Below are positions 7,810 to 14,052 of a DNA stretch of 15,985 bases, piece after piece. Both the position numbers and the translations under genes were made by a program. Every line of letters starts with the position of its first letter. Position 1 is the stretch's first letter. Origin of the DNA: Pseudomonadota bacterium (GTDB taxonomy: Bacteria > Myxococcota > Myxococcia > Myxococcales > Myxococcaceae). The stretch lies in NCBI GenBank assembly GCA_023424585.1, contig JAFADT010000630.1, forward strand, positions 1 through 15,985, written 5' to 3'. A model generated the notes under the pieces. It saw only the letters and a list, made by a program, of their open reading frames with translations. It did no database searches and was not told the origin of the DNA.

Positions 7810-7857
7810 TTGGTATTTGTAACCTGATTGCAAGTCAAGCGCGGGTTGCGATATCCA
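7810..7857. promoter_or_regulatory. Divergent promoter region, lipoprotein / TonB-dependent receptor
   Basis: Two promoter-like sets overlap. For the minus-strand lipoprotein, TTGACT (7838-7833) and TACCAA (7815-7810) are 17 bases apart. The transcript would start about 2 bases before the ATG, which fits the lack of a Shine-Dalgarno (leaderless mRNA). For the plus-strand receptor, TTGCAA (7828-7833) and TATCCA (7852-7857) are 18 bases apart, with a start near 7864 just before the receptor's Shine-Dalgarno. The -10 boxes match the sigma-70 consensus at only three positions, so these are proposals. Confidence 0.45.
7816..7834. promoter_or_regulatory. 19-bp imperfect palindrome, putative shared operator
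   Basis: TTTGTAAC-CTG-ATTGCAAG is an imperfect 8-3-8 inverted repeat. It matches ATTGCAAC-N3-GTTGCAAT at 12 of 16 arm positions. It fills the spacer between the proposed lipoprotein -35 and -10 boxes and overlaps the proposed receptor -35, a geometry suited to a repressor. A better copy of the same palindrome lies at 14119-14137. The 19-bp length matches that of Fur-family sites, but the binding protein is unknown. Confidence 0.55.
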
Positions 7858-7882
7858 CGGGCGGCCGTTGGAAGGGCCGCCC

Positions 7883-10459
7883 GTGTCGGGTGGGCCCCGC
7901 CGGCCGAGGTCGTTGCCCGTGTTCATCCCGACGCTGGTGCTCTGGCTGTTGAGCGCGTCGCCCGAAGTGCCCGTGACGCCGCCCGTCCCCGTGGAGGCCG
8001 CGCCGCCCGTGATGCCGGCGGAGGTGCCCGCGTTGACGGAGGCCGTGCGCGTGCTGCTGCGGCTGACCATCGACGCCGCGGGCGAGGTGTCCCAGGTGGA
8101 GATGAGGGAGTCCGGAGGCGTGGCCTTCGACCGGGCCGCGATGGCGGCGGCCCTGCGCTGGCGCTTCGAGCCCGCGCGTCGGGGAGGGGTGCCGCTGGAG
8201 GTGCGGGTGGACGTGCCGGTGACGTTCGAGCCGGTGGTGGACCCCGCGGCGCTCGCGGCGGATGACGGCGCCTCCGCGTCCGGGCCGCCGGAGCCCACGG
8301 GCGCGGAGCCACCGCCCGCGCCCGCGGAGTCCCCGGGCGCGGAGCCACCTCCCGCGCCCGCGAAGCCGGAGCCGCCCGCGTTCTCCACCACGGTGCGGGG
8401 GCAGTCCGCCGCGCCGCCCCCTGTCGCCGTGGGGGACTTCCACATCACGGTGGGGCAACTGGCGGATGTGCCTCGCAACTCGGCCACGGACCTGATGCTG
8501 CTGGCGCCGGGGGTGATGCTCGCCAACCACGGTGGGGAGGGGCACGCGGAGACCGTCTACCTGCGCGGCTTCGACGCGGGCGAGGGCAAGGACGTGGAGA
8601 TGCGCCTGGACGGGGTGCCCCTCAACGAGGTCTCCCAGGCCCACGGCCACGGCTACGCGGACACGTACTTCATCATCCCGGAGCTGGTGCAGTCCCTGCG
8701 CGTGACGGAGGGACCCTACGACCCGTCGCAGGGCGACTTCGGCGTCGCGGGCACCGTGGAGTACCAGCTGGGGCTGGAGCGGCGGGGCATCACCGCGTCC
8801 GCCAGCTACGGCAGCTTCGCGTCGCGCCGGCTGTCCCTGGTGTGGGGGCCTCCCGGAGCCACCGCCGCCACCTTCGTCGGCGTGCTGCTGCGCCAGGGGC
8901 ACGGCTTCGGCCCCAACCGCGCATACGCCAACGCGGGCCTGATGGCCCAGACGGAGCTGCGCCTGGGCGCGGAGACGAAGCTGCGCCTGTTCGGCGCGAG
9001 CTACGGCGCGCGCTACGCCTCCGCGGGCGTGGTGCGGGAGACGGACGTCGTGGACGCGCGGCTGCCGTGTGACGCGGACGCGGACTCGCAGTTCTTCTGC
9101 CTCTACGACCCGAACCAGGGCGGCGCGAGCCAACGCCACATCGCCTCCGTGGAGCTGACGTCCCGGCTGGAGCGCGGGGGCCGCTTCGTGCAGCAGGCCT
9201 TCGCCATCGCCCGGCAGATGCGCGGCCGCGAGAACTTCACCGGCTTCCTCCAGGACACGCCGCCCATCGGCGAGGCCCAGCGCGGCGACGACACGGAGCA
9301 GTCCTACCAGGGCACCACCGTGGGGCTGCGCGGCCGGTACACGCCGGGCCTCACCTGGGCGGGGCAGCCGCAGCCGCTGGAGCTGGGCTACCTGGCCCGC
9401 TACGACAACGTGCACACGCGCGCGCGGCGCCTGCGCGACAAGGGCGGCGCTCCCTACGCCACCGTGTTCGACAACCAGGTGCGCGTGACGAACCTGGGCG
9501 CGTACCTGTCCCTGCGGGGCGCGCCGCGGGAGTGGCTCACGCTGCGCGGCGGCGTGCGCGTGGACGCGTTCCTGTTCGGCGTGGAGGACCTGAACCGGCC
9601 GGCGGAGGACCGGCTGGGGGCTCGCATCCCGGAGGAGTCCGTGGAGGCGTATGGCTTCTTCGCCAGCCCCCGCGCCAGCGCGGAGGTGCGCCTGACGCCG
9701 CGCCTCACATGGCTGACCAGCGCGGGCCTGGGGGCGCGCTCCAGCGACGCGGCCGGCCTGTCCGACGCGGAGTTCGCGCCCTACGCGCGGGTGACCTCCG
9801 GGGAGACGGGCCTGGGCTGGCGGTGGAGCGACGGCCCCTCCCTGCTGGAGCTGCGCGGCGCGGTGTTCGCCACGCGCGTGTCGCAGGACCTGGTGTTCAG
9901 CGAGACGACGGGGCGCAACCAGCCGCTGGGGCCGTCGCAGCGGCTGGGCGCGTTCGGCAGCGCGCGCCTCCAGTGGGAGCAGCGCCTGGACGTGCAGGCG
10001 AGCCTCGCGTGGGCCCGCGCGACGCAGCCGCTGCCCGGGGCCTCGCCGTGGAGGCTGTGGGACGGCGCGGTGCTGCCGTACATCCCGCAGCTGCTGGGCC
10101 GCGTGGACGCGTCGTGGCGGGGCACGGCCACCGTGGCCCGCCAGCCGGTGGGGTGGAGCGTGGCGCTGGGACACAGCGCCATCGGGCCCAAGCCCCTGCC
10201 GTTGGATCGCTACAGCGAGCCCATCTTCCTCTTCGACGTGGCGGCCCGCGCGAGCTGGCGCGCCGTGGAGCTGGGCCTGTCGGTGGAGAACCTGCTGGAC
10301 GCGCGCTGGCGCGAGTCCGAGTTCAACTACGTGTCCAACTTCCGCGGCCCCGACGCCCCCGCGTCCCTGCTGGCCACGCGCCACTTCTCCGCCGGTGCGC
10401 CCCGCACCGTGCGCGGCACCCTCACCGTCTACCTGGACCTCCAGGAGGAGCGGCCATGA
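7883..10459 (+). CDS. TonB-dependent receptor with fused N-terminal TonB-like domain
   Basis: An 858-residue outer-membrane receptor for energised uptake. I chose GTG 7883: GGAAGGG (7870-7876) lies 6 bases upstream, and the product begins with a basic n-region (RRPR) and a hydrophobic signal segment (VFIPTLVLWLLSAS). Residues about 55-118 resemble a TonB C-terminal domain: LRLTIDAAGEVSQVEM, AAALRWRFEPARRGGVPL and VRVDVPVTF. A Pro/Ala/Glu linker (about 133-168) follows. The plug domain (about 175-295) has TDLMLLAPGVML, YLRGF, RLDGVPLNE, GYADTYFIIPELV and GPYDPSQGDFGVAG. Its ligand face is His-rich (His216, His221, His254, His256). The remainder is a 22-strand-type barrel ending in TVYLDL plus a short polar tail, not the usual terminal aromatic. 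The next gene overlaps the stop (ATGA). Substrate is unknown; the His-rich plug and lipoprotein partners suggest a metal or metal complex. Confidence 0.9.
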   Translation: MSGGPRRPRSLPVFIPTLVLWLLSASPEVPVTPPVPVEAAPPVMPAEVPALTEAVRVLLRLTIDAAGEVSQVEMRESGGVAFDRAAMAAALRWRFEPARRGGVPLEVRVDVPVTFEPVVDPAALAADDGASASGPPEPTGAEPPPAPAESPGAEPPPAPAKPEPPAFSTTVRGQSAAPPPVAVGDFHITVGQLADVPRNSATDLMLLAPGVMLANHGGEGHAETVYLRGFDAGEGKDVEMRLDGVPLNEVSQAHGHGYADTYFIIPELVQSLRVTEGPYDPSQGDFGVAGTVEYQLGLERRGITASASYGSFASRRLSLVWGPPGATAATFVGVLLRQGHGFGPNRAYANAGLMAQTELRLGAETKLRLFGASYGARYASAGVVRETDVVDARLPCDADADSQFFCLYDPNQGGASQRHIASVELTSRLERGGRFVQQAFAIARQMRGRENFTGFLQDTPPIGEAQRGDDTEQSYQGTTVGLRGRYTPGLTWAGQPQPLELGYLARYDNVHTRARRLRDKGGAPYATVFDNQVRVTNLGAYLSLRGAPREWLTLRGGVRVDAFLFGVEDLNRPAEDRLGARIPEESVEAYGFFASPRASAEVRLTPRLTWLTSAGLGARSSDAAGLSDAEFAPYARVTSGETGLGWRWSDGPSLLELRGAVFATRVSQDLVFSETTGRNQPLGPSQRLGAFGSARLQWEQRLDVQASLAWARATQPLPGASPWRLWDGAVLPYIPQLLGRVDASWRGTATVARQPVGWSVALGHSAIGPKPLPLDRYSEPIFLFDVAARASWRAVELGLSVENLLDARWRESEFNYVSNFRGPDAPASLLATRHFSAGAPRTVRGTLTVYLDLQEERP
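8299..8362 (+). repeat. 36-bp direct repeat in receptor linker
   Basis: Two 28-base copies (8299-8326 and 8335-8362) lie 36 bases apart and differ at one position. They encode repeated GAEPPPAPA segments of the linker between the TonB-like domain and the plug. The period is 12 codons, so copy-number change keeps the frame. Confidence 0.8.
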
Positions 10460-11268
10460 AGCGCTGTTCGCGTCGTGCCTTCACGTGGCTGCTGGGCGGC
10501 GCGCTCGCGGCGGGCTGCGGCCTGTCCGGCACCGGCGGCCGGAGCATCACCTTCCGCATGGGCCTGCGCACGGCGCTCGCGCCCGGCGAGCCCTCCGTGG
10601 GCACCTTCACCACCGACACCGGCTGGCGCGTGGCGCTCACCACCGCGCGCCTGGTGCTGGGGCCCATCTACCTGTTCGAGAAGGCCTCGCCGCTCCAGCC
10701 CCAGGCCCTGCTGCGCCGCCTGGGCGGCGTGCTGCTGCCCACCGCGCACGCCCACGAAGGGGACTTCTTCTCCGGAGGCCGCGTGCTGGGCGAGTGGGAC
10801 CGCGAGGTGGTCTTCGACCTGCTCGCGGACGCGGGGCAGGCGCGCGTGCTGGGGCGCTCTCCTGGCATCGCCGGCCTGGCGCGGTCGCTGTCGCTGCTGC
10901 TCCAGCCGCCGTCGAGCGCCCTGGGCCCGGAGGCGGACGTGATGGGGGGGCGCTCCCTGGTCCTGGAGGGCGTCGCGACGCAGGCGGCGGCGCGCGTGCC
11001 CTTCCGCGTCGCCATGGACTTCCCGCCGCCCGTGGAGCTCCAGCGGGTGGACTTCGTGCCCATCGAGGTGGACCTCGACGACGAGGGCCTCTTCGTCCTC
11101 GAGCCGCAGCCGCACCGCTGGTTCACCGGCGCGCACTTCGACCGGCTGACGCCGCCCCCGGACGGGACGCCGGTGGAGGTGGGGGCGGAGACCCAGGTGT
11201 ACCGGGCGCTGAGCGTCAACGTGCGCCGCTTCGACGCGTTCACCGGCGCGTGGGAGCCGGCGGCGTGA
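10456..11268 (+). CDS. Lipoprotein translationally coupled to TonB-dependent receptor, possible Tat substrate
   Basis: A 270-residue lipoprotein whose ATG overlaps the receptor stop (ATGA at 10456-10459). AGGAGGAG (10443-10450) lies just upstream, so synthesis should be coupled to the receptor. The signal peptide has a twin-arginine-like SRRAF (5-9) before the hydrophobic stretch and a lipobox AAGC at Cys21, which suggests possible folded export by Tat. The mature part shares landmarks with the lipoprotein at 6914-7801: GWRVALTTARLVLGPIYLF (56-74), LEGVA...VPFRVAMDF (170-189) and AHFDRL (226-231). An extra segment of about 25 residues contains HAHEGDFF (His98, His100, Glu101, Asp103), a good candidate metal site. 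No enzyme motif is visible. An accessory or metal-chaperone role beside the receptor is inferred. Confidence 0.8.
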   Translation: MKRCSRRAFTWLLGGALAAGCGLSGTGGRSITFRMGLRTALAPGEPSVGTFTTDTGWRVALTTARLVLGPIYLFEKASPLQPQALLRRLGGVLLPTAHAHEGDFFSGGRVLGEWDREVVFDLLADAGQARVLGRSPGIAGLARSLSLLLQPPSSALGPEADVMGGRSLVLEGVATQAAARVPFRVAMDFPPPVELQRVDFVPIEVDLDDEGLFVLEPQPHRWFTGAHFDRLTPPPDGTPVEVGAETQVYRALSVNVRRFDAFTGAWEPAA

Positions 11269-11270
11269 AT

Positions 11271-11291
11271 CCATCCGTGGGGGCTGGATGG
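11271..11291 (+). terminator. Weak hairpin after receptor operon
   Basis: CCATCC (11271-11276) pairs with GGATGG (11286-11291), a 6-bp stem with a 9-base loop that begins 2 bases after the lipoprotein stop. There is no T-tract. The right arm contains the ATG of the small ORF at 11288. Confidence 0.25.
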
Positions 11292-11518
11292 GGGCGCCGC
11301 TCGACCGCGTCATGCCCCTCCATCACCGCTTCCCGCTCCCCGCGCGCTCCCGCCCGCTCGTCGTCTCCTCGGCTGGCGGAGCGCCCGAGCTGCCCGTTCC
11401 GGAAGCGGGCCGCGCGTTGACCGCCGCGCTCAGGGCCGCGAGCGGCCTCGCCCTGGCCTTGGGGAGCGTGGGCTTCCTGTTCTTGATTGGAGTCGGGGGC
11501 GCGGACCTGGAGCGCTGA
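11288..11518 (+). CDS. Possible small membrane protein, unknown
   Basis: A 76-residue open frame that I do not recognise. Third codon positions are overwhelmingly G or C, as in neighbouring real genes. The C-terminal third (about 43-72) forms one hydrophobic helix (LALALGSVGFLFLIGVGG) that could cross the membrane; the N-terminal part is Pro/Arg-rich. There is no clear Shine-Dalgarno. The ATG at 11288 lies inside a weak hairpin, and ATG 11312 is an alternative. It follows the receptor operon by 19 bases, so it may be cotranscribed. It converges on the Uma2 gene with 5 bases between stops. High-GC DNA often gives open frames by chance, so confidence is limited. Confidence 0.4.
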   Translation: MGAPLDRVMPLHHRFPLPARSRPLVVSSAGGAPELPVPEAGRALTAALRAASGLALALGSVGFLFLIGVGGADLER

Positions 11519-11523
11519 GCGCC

Positions 11524-12060
11524 TCAGGCCTGGGTCCAGAACGGCGACAGCACCAGGTCCACGTTGCCGAACGGCTCCGCGCGGATGCGCTCCTCGCCCA
11601 CGTAGGTGTTCATCAGCACCCAGCGCTCGTGGTCCTGGCGGAGCACCTCCACCACGCGGTGGACGGGGTTGATGACCCACGCGTTGAGGATGCCCGCGCG
11701 GGCGTAGCGCGGCAGCTTGATGGCCAGGTCCAGCTTCGCGGTGGCGGGGGTCAGCACCTCGCAGACCCAATCCGGCACGTTGTTGATGAACGCGCCATCG
11801 GGCAGCGTCGACGGCCGTCCGCCCACCCAGCCCGCGAGGTCCGGCACGAGCACGTCCTGGCCCAGGAGCAGCCGGGGCTCGGAGGTCCACCACCAGCCCT
11901 CCGGCGCGCGGCCCAGCAGCGGCGTCAGCCCCTGCTTGCGCGCGATGGGCGGCGACGAGACGTAGAGGACGCCATCCAGCGCCTCGCCCACCAGGTAATG
12001 GGGCAGCGTCTGCACTTCCTCGTAAGGGGCGAGCGTCCTGGGCGTGGCGGCGTGGCGCAT
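11524..12060 (-). CDS. Uma2-family (DUF820) putative PD-(D/E)xK nuclease-fold protein
   Basis: A 178-residue member of the Uma2 family, which has a restriction-endonuclease-like fold and unknown biological role. Family members are abundant in myxobacteria and cyanobacteria. The candidate catalytic residues are present: Asp74 in VLVPDLAGW, Glu101 in PDWVCEVLTP and Lys115 in LAIKLPRYARAG, followed by the usual AWVINPVHRVVEVLR strands. The region between SSPPIA and WWWTSEPRLLLG (about 35-65) is about 15 residues shorter than I expect for myxobacterial homologues and lacks the usual Arg-His-Ala helix. GGAGG sits 8 bases before the ATG. It is transcribed in the same direction as the four lipoprotein genes upstream but separated by 127 bases with hairpins. 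There are no mobile-element hallmarks around it. Confidence 0.88.
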   Translation of the reverse strand: MRHAATPRTLAPYEEVQTLPHYLVGEALDGVLYVSSPPIARKQGLTPLLGRAPEGWWWTSEPRLLLGQDVLVPDLAGWVGGRPSTLPDGAFINNVPDWVCEVLTPATAKLDLAIKLPRYARAGILNAWVINPVHRVVEVLRQDHERWVLMNTYVGEERIRAEPFGNVDLVLSPFWTQA

Positions 12061-12122
12061 GGGGTGGGCCTCCGACTCCGAGAGAGACCGTCACCGTAGC
12101 GAGCCGCCATCCACGCGGCATC

Positions 12123-12157
12123 GGACCGCCAGGGCGGTCCACCTTGTCCTGGTGGAC
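12123..12157 (-). terminator. Overlapping hairpins downstream of Ig/H-x-C-x-H lipoprotein gene
   Basis: Two mutually exclusive stems share bases. GGACCGC pairs with GCGGTCC (12123-12129 with 12134-12140), and GTCCACC pairs with GGTGGAC (12137-12143 with 12151-12157). They lie about 30 bases past the stop of the minus-strand lipoprotein gene. No T-tract is present. They could end that transcript or act in the leader of the Uma2 gene; the sequence does not decide. Confidence 0.35.
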
Positions 12158-12187
12158 GCGCCCCCTCCCCGCGGGCCATGTGGACTG

Positions 12188-13171
12188 CTATTCGCGCTCC
12201 AGCACGAACTGGATGTGTTCAGCAGCCACGGGGCCGAACTGGAACAGGTAGATCTGATCCCCCGGCTCCGCCGCGAACGTCGCCGTGTGCGTGATGCCCG
12301 CGCAGATGAACCGCGCGGGCGCGAGCACCGACGCCACGTCCGTCCCCGTCGTGTCGTTGGTGACCTTCGTGGGCACCTCCTGGTTGAAGTAGAGCGTGAC
12401 GTGCTCGGCGTTCTCCGGGTCGGAGATGAAGCCCGTGTAGCCGCCGAAGCCTCCCTCCACCGTGCGCAGGGCGACGTCGTAGCGCGTGTGGCCGGTGTTC
12501 GTGTCGGGCGGGAAGTCGAACGGCGTGCGGCCCGCGGTGACGGCCTCCGGCGTGTTGACGAGCGTGTGCGTGCACGCGTGCTCCAGCTCCGGGTCGCGCT
12601 CGCCGGTGGTGAAGTCCAGCGCGGTGTCGCCGCCCAGGCCCACGGTGCCGGAGGACAGCGCGAGCCCGGCCGTGTCCCTCAGCGCGTCCAGCGCCAGGGC
12701 GTAGCGGGTGGAGACCTCCAGCGGCCGGGTGCTCTCCTCGGTGCGAGGCACGGTGACGGTGAGCGTGCGCGCGTCCTCGGACCAGGTGCCGGTCAGCACG
12801 CGGGCGGGGGCGGTGGTGTCCGTGCGGTCGCGCAGCGTGACCTGGGAGGTGGACGGGTCCATGGGCTCGCTGAAGGTGAGCGTCAGCACCTTGCGGAAGG
12901 CGATGACCGGCGTCTGGCCGGACGCGTCCAGGTACATCTCCAGCGGGTAGACGTCCGTCTCGCCCTCGGCGGGCTGGGAGGCGGTGACGGTGACCGGGGA
13001 GGGCGTGCCCGCATCGGTGTCCGTGCCCGCGTCGGCGTCGGTGCCGGCGTCGGTGCCCGCATCGGTGCGGGTGCCCGCGTCCGGCGTGACGATGGGGTCG
13101 TCGTCAGCGCAGCCGGTCAGCGCGAGCGCGGCGCAGGTGATGAACAGGAAGGTGGCGGAGGAGAGACGCAT
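12188..13171 (-). CDS. Lipoprotein: SbsA-type Ig domain plus H-x-C-x-H domain (array member 4)
   Basis: A 327-residue exported lipoprotein with a perfect lipobox LTGC (Cys21). Then comes an Asp/Ala/Gly/Thr repeat spacer (31-56). An Ig-like SbsA/Big_5-type domain (about 58-192) follows, recognisable by VLTLTFSEPMDPS and the WSEDARTLTVTVP strand. The last 130 residues are the domain shared by all four genes: His198-Ala-Cys200-Thr-His202, His228-x-x-Tyr231-DVAL, an EVPTKV strand and Cys290. I do not recognise this domain. The His residues and the paired Cys suggest a metal site or a structural disulfide. The start is the ATG at 13171, with GAAGGA upstream at loose spacing. A strong hairpin stands between it and the preceding gene only 33 bases away, so its own promoter must overlap that hairpin, or it depends on read-through. 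Confidence 0.82.
   Translation of the reverse strand: MRLSSATFLFITCAALALTGCADDDPIVTPDAGTRTDAGTDAGTDADAGTDTDAGTPSPVTVTASQPAEGETDVYPLEMYLDASGQTPVIAFRKVLTLTFSEPMDPSTSQVTLRDRTDTTAPARVLTGTWSEDARTLTVTVPRTEESTRPLEVSTRYALALDALRDTAGLALSSGTVGLGGDTALDFTTGERDPELEHACTHTLVNTPEAVTAGRTPFDFPPDTNTGHTRYDVALRTVEGGFGGYTGFISDPENAEHVTLYFNQEVPTKVTNDTTGTDVASVLAPARFICAGITHTATFAAEPGDQIYLFQFGPVAAEHIQFVLERE
13004..13081 (-). repeat. DAGT-type codon repeat (lipoprotein spacer)
   Basis: Degenerate 12-bp units encode Asp-Ala-Gly-Thr with Asp/Thr variants (residues 31-56 of the Ig/H-x-C-x-H lipoprotein). The repeat is a flexible, acidic tether that lifts the folded domains off the membrane, a common feature of myxobacterial lipoproteins. 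Confidence 0.8.
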
Positions 13172-13203
13172 CGGGGGGAGTCCTTCGTGCAGGCGGGGAA
13201 AGG

Positions 13204-13246
13204 CCCGCGCCGGAGCACCCTTCCGAGGGAGGTGCTCCGGCGCGGG
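13204..13246 (-). terminator. Strong 16-bp hairpin between array members 3 and 4
   Basis: CCCGCGCCGGAGCACC (13204-13219) is perfectly complementary to 13231-13246, giving 16 bp with an 11-base loop that can itself form TCC/GGA. Read on the minus strand it begins 37 bases after the MopE-type lipoprotein stop and is followed by CCTTTCCCC. It probably ends that transcript, or lowers expression of the next gene. Confidence 0.65.
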
Positions 13247-13282
13247 AGCGAGCCTTCTCAGGCCCGCGTCAGGGGACGGCGG

Positions 13283-14032
13283 TCAGCACTGCACGCCGTC
13301 GCAGTTGTCATCGATGCCGTTGCCGCAGATCTCCGCGGCGCCCGGGTGGATGCTGGCGCCAGTGCCCGGCGTGTCATTGCAGTCGAAGCGCTGGGTCGTG
13401 TAGCCGGCGGGCGGCGTGCACGCGGTGTAGACGGACACGGAGTTGTTGCCGTACCCGTCGCCGTCCGCGTCCTGGTAGTAGCGCGTGCGCGTGTCGTTGA
13501 GGAACTCCGGCACCACGGTGATGGCGTTGCCCGACGCGGGGCCCGTGGCCACGATGTACGTCGTGCCCGCCGTCAGGTCGTAGACGGACACCTGCGTGAG
13601 CGAGCAGCCCGAGGAGGACACGGCATGCGACAGCGCCGAGGGCACCGTGGCGCTGGTGCTGCCGTTGATGACGGTGATGGGCACGTTCTGCGTCCGGTAG
13701 AACGCGTACGAACCGGTCGTGGCCGGGACGTACGTCACCGAGCCCTCGGCGCCGGACGGCAGCGCCAGGTCGTAGGCCTTGTGCTTCGTGCTGATGGCGG
13801 GCGCGCTGGTGACGCGCGTGGCGCTCGCCGTGATGGACACGTGGTCCGCGGGGTTGATGGCGTGGGTGCACGCGTGCGTGGTGATGCCCGTGCCCAGCGA
13901 CGTGCAGCCCGCCTCCAGCTCCTGCGAGTCCTGCGCCTCGAAGGAGGACTCCGGTGCCTCCTCCATCGGTCCGCAGGCCGTCAGGCCGAGCGACAACAGC
14001 GCGCCCAGCGCGATGCGCTTCATCTTCAACAT
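13283..14032 (-). CDS. Lipoprotein: H-x-C-x-H domain plus MopE-type metal-binding motif (array member 3)
   Basis: A 249-residue lipoprotein with lipobox LTAC (Cys20). The shared domain is His53-Ala-Cys55-Thr-His57-Ala, His84-x-x-Tyr87-DLAL, a VPITV strand, Cys143 and an ATGP turn. It is followed by a C-terminal module (about 185-249) of the MopE/putative metal-binding type: YYQDADGDGYGN, CTPPAGY, FDCND, HPGAAEICGNGIDDNCDG. MopE of Methylococcus is a secreted copper-binding protein, but the short Pfam motif is common in myxobacteria and does not by itself prove copper binding. AAAGGA precedes the ATG at 14032 by about 7-9 bases. The promoter region holds the best copy of the 19-bp palindrome (14119-14137), so this gene is the array member most clearly tied to the receptor locus. 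ATG 14023 is an alternative start. Confidence 0.85.
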   Translation of the reverse strand: MLKMKRIALGALLSLGLTACGPMEEAPESSFEAQDSQELEAGCTSLGTGITTHACTHAINPADHVSITASATRVTSAPAISTKHKAYDLALPSGAEGSVTYVPATTGSYAFYRTQNVPITVINGSTSATVPSALSHAVSSSGCSLTQVSVYDLTAGTTYIVATGPASGNAITVVPEFLNDTRTRYYQDADGDGYGNNSVSVYTACTPPAGYTTQRFDCNDTPGTGASIHPGAAEICGNGIDDNCDGVQC

Positions 14033-14052
14033 GGGTGTTTCCTTTCGGGATG

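Noticed and set aside
7816..7834. Naming the palindrome as a Zur or Fur box
   Set aside because: Length and placement fit a Fur-family site, but the sequence does not match the classic Fur consensus and I cannot verify a Zur consensus for this group. It is left as an unnamed operator.
7835..10384. An 849-codon open frame antisense to the TonB-dependent receptor
   Set aside because: Same artefact: Arg/His/Gln/Ala-rich product, no Shine-Dalgarno, no motif, while the plus strand encodes a clear receptor.
11524..12060. Uma2 protein as evidence of a transposon
   Set aside because: Uma2 genes are sometimes listed beside mobile elements, but there are no inverted-repeat ends, target duplications or transposase motifs here.
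13004..13081. Short-period repeat that could be read as a CRISPR or minisatellite
   Set aside because: The units are 12-bp codon repeats for a DAGT stalk inside a gene, with no unique spacers.
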